Shown: positions 4,325-7,916 of the stretch, one piece after another | Layout: each line of letters opens with the position of its first letter | Position numbering within the stretch: position 1 is the stretch's first letter | Source of the DNA: Chitinophagales bacterium | GTDB taxonomy: Bacteria > Bacteroidota > Bacteroidia > Chitinophagales > UBA10324 | Direction of reading: 5' to 3' | Length of the DNA stretch: 7,916 nucleotides | Assembly: GCA_013695715.1 (NCBI GenBank) | Contig: JACCZZ010000045.1 | Span: 1 to 7,916 of the forward strand | The notes under the pieces: generated by a model | What the model saw: only the letters and a program-made list of their open reading frames with translations | What the model was told of the DNA's origin: nothing | The model's database searches: none | Made by a program: the position numbers and the translations under genes

Positions 4325-6163
4325 ATGAAAAAAAATATCCTGCTTGTTTATATTATTTTTTCCTTTAGTGTTTCAGCGCAAACTTTTACAAACAATACGG
4401 GTGGTGCAATCCTCGAAATTGGATTAGAAAATTTGTATCCTATAGTAGTTTCAGGATTGCCTAATTCAATTGATTCAACAAGCTTTGGTCTTATTTCAGT
4501 TTGCTTTACAATTTTTCACACCTATGACGGTGATCTCGACATAAAGATTAAGTCTCCTGATGGATATGTTGTCACACTGTCAAATAATAATGGCAATGAC
4601 TTAGATAATTTTGTTGGAACGTGTTTAACGGAAGATGCAGTTAACGGAGAAATCAGTGCCGGCCAAGCCCCTTTTACAGGCATTTTCTTCCCCGACCAAT
4701 CAATCAACAAAGTAAACAATGGGCAAGACCCTAATGGAATCTGGTATCTGATTGTGGTTGATGAAGCACCTAATGATACCGGATATTTAGCAAGTGCATC
4801 AATCACATTTAATATTAATCCTCCACCAACTCATCCTGGAGGGCCGTGCTCCACCACAAATGCAATAGGTTGTGATTGTATGGATGGATCCAATGACTGC
4901 GATCTTCTACCCAATATGACGAATTCGACGAGCTATATTGAAAATAACTGGACAGAATTTGAAGGATACCTAAGCCTCGGAGTAGCAACACCTAACATTG
5001 GCTGGGGGCCTCTCGAAATGCATGGAACGGGTGAATGTTACTGCGATACGATATTGGTAAACTGCAGCACACAATGTCCCGATGGCAGTTATCCTAAAGA
5101 AAATGTAGTACAAACAGTTTATCATAAGAGTGGTGGGGTGATGACTACCTATGAACTTTCGGCTGGCACAATGACCTACCATCCACAGCACCAGCACATA
5201 CATGTAGATAATTGGACTTTTAACACATTGCGCATTCGCGGAAATGATCCAAATCCTACTACATGGCCCATAATTGGGCAAGGTTCAAAAATCAGCTTTT
5301 GTTTAATTAATCTGGGAACATGCACCGCCTTGAATGGATACTGCCAGGATGAGCTTGGAGTAGTGTATGATGAAGAAACTATGCCGAATGGAGGCTTGGG
5401 CATAGTTAGCGGATGCGAATACGATCAGGGAATTTTTGTTGGCAAATTTGATGCATACGATGAATATCTTGATGGCCAAACCATTGAATTTGGTGATGTC
5501 TGTAATGGAGACTATTATATTGTTTCACAAACTGATCCACTTACTCATGTGCTTGAAACGAATGATTCTGATAACTGGTCTTCTGTTCTGATAAACTTAA
5601 ACGATCAGCAACAAGGAATTTGCTGTGATGCTCATTTCAAAGCAGACACTACGAATGGACTTTCACCATTCCAGGTACAATTTGTTGACAGTACCGTACC
5701 TATTGCAAGCTCATGGCTTTGGGATTTTGGGGATGGAAATACTTCAACAGATCAATTTCCTAAACACATTTATACTACCCCAGGGCAGTTTACAGTTAAA
5801 CTTATTGTGAATACTACCAGCGGTTGTATAGATACTTTTGAGAGGGAGCAATACATTACAGTTAACATAGGAACAGGAATTACCTCTCTGTTTGATATTA
5901 AAAAAATTGAGTTGACTGCTTTTCCAAATCCAACATTCACTTCTTCTACCATAGAACTCAATTTAAATGAAGCATCGTACTTAAATTTAGCAATAACCGA
6001 TCTTGCGGGCAACGTTGTAAAAACATTATTCGAAGGTGTGCACCCTTTTGGAAAGCATGTATTTTTGATTGATATGATTAATGAAAGAAGGCCGGTGGGC
6101 ATGTATATAGTTCATGCCAAAGCGGGCAGCAGTGAATCTTTTTTAAAGCTGATAATGTTGTAA
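4325..6163 (+). CDS. T9SS-exported lysyl-oxidase-like copper protein with P-like and PKD domains
   Basis: A 612-residue multidomain surface protein. Residues 1-19: signal peptide (MKKNILLVYI...SVSAQ). About 25-162: proprotein-convertase P-like domain (TYDGDLDIKIKSPDG; NGIWYLIVVDEAPNDTGYL). About 190-425: lysyl-oxidase-like domain, with CDLLPNM, GWGPLEMHG, QTVYHKSGG, YHPQHQHIHVDNW (284-296), GSKISFCLINL (320-330), FDAYDEYLDGQTIEF (375-389), NGDYYIV and ETNDSDNW. His286, 289, 291 and 293 reproduce the H-x-x-H-x-H-x-H spacing of human LOX; Lys322 and Tyr378 align by eye with its cofactor residues Lys320 and Tyr355. About 433-514: PKD domain (WLWDFGDGNTST). About 527-612: T9SS type A sorting domain (LTAFPNPTFTSS...GMYIVHAKAG...KLIML). 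LOX proteins oxidise peptidyl-lysine to aldehydes using copper and a lysine-tyrosine quinone; activity here is inference. Many Cys residues suggest disulfides after export. No protease catalytic domain accompanies the P-like domain. Confidence 0.85.
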   Translation: MKKNILLVYIIFSFSVSAQTFTNNTGGAILEIGLENLYPIVVSGLPNSIDSTSFGLISVCFTIFHTYDGDLDIKIKSPDGYVVTLSNNNGNDLDNFVGTCLTEDAVNGEISAGQAPFTGIFFPDQSINKVNNGQDPNGIWYLIVVDEAPNDTGYLASASITFNINPPPTHPGGPCSTTNAIGCDCMDGSNDCDLLPNMTNSTSYIENNWTEFEGYLSLGVATPNIGWGPLEMHGTGECYCDTILVNCSTQCPDGSYPKENVVQTVYHKSGGVMTTYELSAGTMTYHPQHQHIHVDNWTFNTLRIRGNDPNPTTWPIIGQGSKISFCLINLGTCTALNGYCQDELGVVYDEETMPNGGLGIVSGCEYDQGIFVGKFDAYDEYLDGQTIEFGDVCNGDYYIVSQTDPLTHVLETNDSDNWSSVLINLNDQQQGICCDAHFKADTTNGLSPFQVQFVDSTVPIASSWLWDFGDGNTSTDQFPKHIYTTPGQFTVKLIVNTTSGCIDTFEREQYITVNIGTGITSLFDIKKIELTAFPNPTFTSSTIELNLNEASYLNLAITDLAGNVVKTLFEGVHPFGKHVFLIDMINERRPVGMYIVHAKAGSSESFLKLIML

Positions 6164-6200
6164 AAGAAAAGTTTTTCACTTAATTCAACATTGGTTTTTT
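6154..6200 (+). terminator. Possible terminator straddling the stop codon of the lysyl-oxidase-like gene
   Basis: AATGTTG (6154-6160, the last codons) and CAACATT (6186-6192) form a 7-base inverted repeat, followed at once by GG and six T residues (6195-6200). The 25-base loop contains the TAA stop and a possible inner GAAAA/TTTTC pairing. Stem plus T run fits an intrinsic terminator, but the stem is AT-rich and the loop long. Confidence 0.35.
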
Positions 6201-6243
6201 AACAGCCCTCGGACAGCTCTATTCCCAGCTTCATAATCTGCCG

Positions 6244-6251
6244 TAACTTTA
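6244..6251 (+). promoter_or_regulatory. Possible -7 box (TAACTTTA) for the CNNM/CorC gene
   Basis: TAACTTTA differs from TAnnTTTG at the last base and sits 62 bases before the ATG at 6314, just after the candidate terminator of the preceding gene. No -33 element is evident. Confidence 0.25.
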
Positions 6252-6313
6252 CTCTTCTTACAGAATATTTCTTCTAAGGATTGATATTGTAAGTAACAAC
6301 AACAATAACCATC

Positions 6314-7618
6314 ATGGAATTCTTCATCATCTTTTTGCTTTCCCTTTTGAATGGTGTATTTTCTATGGCAGAGGTGGCATTGATTTCGTCACGTAAAATA
6401 CGTCTTGAAAAGCTAGCCAAGCATGGTAACTGGAGGGCTAAAATCGCATATAACCTTGCGAAAGATCCTCACCGGTTTCTTCCTACTGTACAAATTGGAA
6501 TAACTGTCGTAAGCCTCATTGCTGGTGCCTATGGCGGAACAGAAGTAGCGGGTCGTTTGTCAGAAGATTTTGCCAGGGTTCCATGGCTTGAAAAATATGC
6601 AGACATGCTTGGTTTTTCGATAACTATCATCTTTACCACCTTCCTTAGCCTTGTGCTTGGCGAACTTGTTCCAAAAACCGTAGGAATGTCACGTCCCGAG
6701 GTAATAGCGATGGGGCTGGCCCCCATTATGCAGTTGCTCTATTACGTTGCTTCACCGTTTATCTGGCTGCTCAGCGTATCTACAAAATTTATTCTAAGAA
6801 TATTGAGGTTCAACCGGAAATCAGAGGATCCACCTGTAACCGAAGAGGAGCTCAAACACCTGATCGAACAAGGGCGTCAATATGGTGTCTTAGAAGAACA
6901 GGAGTCTGATATGATGCGAAGCATCTTTCGCACTGCTGACCGCAACGTTAGCACGCTAATGACACATCGAAATGATATAATATGGATTGATAGTGACTCA
7001 ACAATGGATGACATTAGGAAGCTAATTGACGAAAGCGTTCATTCCAATTTTCCTGTTTGCAATAAAAGTCTCGACCATATCATCGGCATTGTTTCAATAA
7101 AAGATATTCTTATTCAGGTTAGTCAGAATAAACCATGGAACCTTACGAAGTTAGTTAAACAACCGTTATATATTCCGGAGTCTATGCCAGCAATGGAACT
7201 TTTAGATACATTCCGCAAGTCAGGAAATCACATCAGCCTGGTGATGAATGAATATGGATCTCTTGAAGGGATTGTTACGCTGCATGATGTGGTAGAATCC
7301 ATTTTTGGAAACATACGCCTTACCGATCAGCATACACAGCAGGAAGCAGTAAAACGCACCGATGGATCATGGCTGATAGACGGAATGATGCAGACACATG
7401 AGTGGAGTGACTTATTAAACATCCACGATCTCAGCGAGGATGAAATGGGGAATTATAATACTCTTGGTGGATTCATGATGCATCACCTCGGTAAAATTCC
7501 AAAAGTTGCGGAGCATTTCACTTTCCGAAATCATTATTTTGAAGTTGTTGATATGGATGGGAAGAGGGTAGATAAGGTGCTTGTGAAAAAAGCGGAACCT
7601 ATTCTTGCTGATCAATAA
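6314..7618 (+). CDS. CNNM/CorC-type membrane protein with CBS pair ('hemolysin family')
   Basis: A 434-residue protein, normal for the family. Residues 1 to about 165 form the CNNM (DUF21) membrane domain: first helix with NGVFSMAEVALISSRK (13-28), FLPTVQIGITVVSLIAGAYG (55-74), then LGELVPKTVGM (115-125), which carries the conserved GE-x-xPK motif. TEEELKHLIEQGRQYGVLEE (176-195) is the usual linker. CBS1 spans about 214-268 (DDIRKLIDESVHSNFPV; IIGIVSIKDIL). CBS2 spans about 282-335 (HISLVMNEYGSLEGIVTLHD). About 348-426 is the CorC/HlyC C-terminal domain (DGSWLIDGMMQ, NTLGGFMMHHLGKIP, FEVVDMDGKRVDKVLV). It is an inner-membrane protein; relatives are linked to Mg2+ or Co2+ transport or efflux, and the 'hemolysin' label is historical. 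In Bacteroidota some paralogues (GldE) act in gliding, but no gld gene is nearby to support that. It converges on the PspC gene, 85 bases apart. Confidence 0.92.
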   Translation: MEFFIIFLLSLLNGVFSMAEVALISSRKIRLEKLAKHGNWRAKIAYNLAKDPHRFLPTVQIGITVVSLIAGAYGGTEVAGRLSEDFARVPWLEKYADMLGFSITIIFTTFLSLVLGELVPKTVGMSRPEVIAMGLAPIMQLLYYVASPFIWLLSVSTKFILRILRFNRKSEDPPVTEEELKHLIEQGRQYGVLEEQESDMMRSIFRTADRNVSTLMTHRNDIIWIDSDSTMDDIRKLIDESVHSNFPVCNKSLDHIIGIVSIKDILIQVSQNKPWNLTKLVKQPLYIPESMPAMELLDTFRKSGNHISLVMNEYGSLEGIVTLHDVVESIFGNIRLTDQHTQQEAVKRTDGSWLIDGMMQTHEWSDLLNIHDLSEDEMGNYNTLGGFMMHHLGKIPKVAEHFTFRNHYFEVVDMDGKRVDKVLVKKAEPILADQ

Positions 7619-7703
7619 GCATTGAAAATTATAATATTGTAATAATTGCTTGATCCGTATAAGGCGTGTAGAAAAAAAGTAATAAATTCCTGTTTTAAGA
7701 ACA

Positions 7704-7883
7704 TTACAATTGCTCCGGCATCACAATGGCAAGAATTATATACAATAACAGCCCGGAGCCAAATACAAGAAAAGCAAAGATGAATAGAACCCTTACGATA
7801 GTGGGATCGATATCGAAATAATTACCAAGCCCGCTGCAAACTCCAAGAATTTTTTTCTCTCCTTTCACAAGTCGCTGTGCCAT
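7704..7883 (-). CDS. Small PspC-domain membrane protein
   Basis: A 59-residue protein made almost entirely of one PspC domain: MAQRLVKGEKKILGVCSGLG, then NYFDIDPTIVRVLFIF, then a hydrophobic helix (about 31-54, AFLVFGSGLLLYIILAIVMP) ending PEQL. The GVCSGLGNYFDIDPTIVR signature is diagnostic. I chose ATG 7883 because the family starts with M-x-x-R-L; a longer frame from a TTG at 7913 adds ten residues without family support. Relatives are inner-membrane proteins, some in envelope-stress (phage-shock) responses. No pspA or pspB gene is visible, so a stress role is only suggested, and the gene is not named pspC. The minus strand at the window edge begins TCTTTG, which could be the tail of a TAnnTTTG box cut by the edge. 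Confidence 0.88.
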   Translation of the reverse strand: MAQRLVKGEKKILGVCSGLGNYFDIDPTIVRVLFIFAFLVFGSGLLLYIILAIVMPEQL

Positions 7884-7916
7884 ATAACGCGAAATTAATT
7901 GTTTGAAATACAAAGA

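Noticed and set aside
4522..5403. Minus-strand frames of 75-103 codons inside the lysyl-oxidase-like gene
   Set aside because: All are antisense to a gene with continuous domain evidence; their translations show no domain pattern.
7619..7703. Bidirectional terminator between the CNNM and PspC genes
   Set aside because: The near-palindrome ATTATAATATTGTAAT has a wobble pair, almost no G-C and no following T run on the plus strand. The A/T run at about 7671-7677 is not adjacent to a convincing stem.
1..7916. CRISPR array, insertion sequence, prophage or toxin-antitoxin system
   Set aside because: No regularly spaced direct repeats, terminal inverted repeats, transposase/integrase motifs or small toxin-antitoxin gene pair were seen on either strand.

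Overview
The window looks like a stretch of a Bacteroidota chromosome, probably from the Chitinophagales/Sphingobacteriales/Cytophagales side (the order is inference). Four things point there. Two secreted proteins end in the type IX secretion (T9SS) type A C-terminal sorting domain. No clear Shine-Dalgarno sequence precedes any start codon. Several upstream regions carry matches to the Bacteroidota -7 promoter box TAnnTTTG. The DNA is AT-rich. The gene set is mostly ordinary chromosomal content, with no mobile element, CRISPR array, rRNA or tRNA. No gene-free stretch exceeds 300 bases; the longest gap is 193 bases (4132-4324).

Left part, minus strand: the window cuts through the N-terminal third of homogentisate 1,2-dioxygenase (hmgA). 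Upstream of it are the ribosome-rescue hydrolase gene arfB, a strong intrinsic terminator, and a 341-residue T9SS-exported protein of unknown function. A divergent intergenic region (1989-2156) then leads to rplU-rpmA on the plus strand (ribosomal proteins L21 and L27).

Middle: facing rpmA is a minus-strand pair, an isoaspartyl peptidase/L-asparaginase followed 55 bases later by a SemiSWEET-type sugar transporter gene. The latter carries a +1 frameshift that removes its third transmembrane helix. A 193-base divergent region with an imperfect dyad separates the asparaginase from a 612-residue plus-strand gene. That gene is the most interesting item: a secreted protein with a signal peptide, a proprotein-convertase P-like domain, a lysyl-oxidase-like copper domain, a PKD domain and a T9SS sorting domain. 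The copper-binding His cluster and, by manual alignment, both cofactor-precursor residues (Lys and Tyr) of lysyl oxidase are present.

Right part: a CNNM/CorC-type membrane protein with a CBS pair (434 residues, plus strand) converges on a small PspC-domain membrane protein (59 residues, minus strand).

The genes do not form one pathway. Themes are aromatic amino-acid catabolism (hmgA), translation (rplU, rpmA, arfB), peptide or isoaspartate turnover (asparaginase), envelope and transport proteins (SemiSWEET, CNNM, PspC) and cell-surface export through T9SS (two proteins). I see no multi-gene defence or biosynthetic system. The one plausibly under-described biology is the T9SS-exported lysyl-oxidase-like protein.
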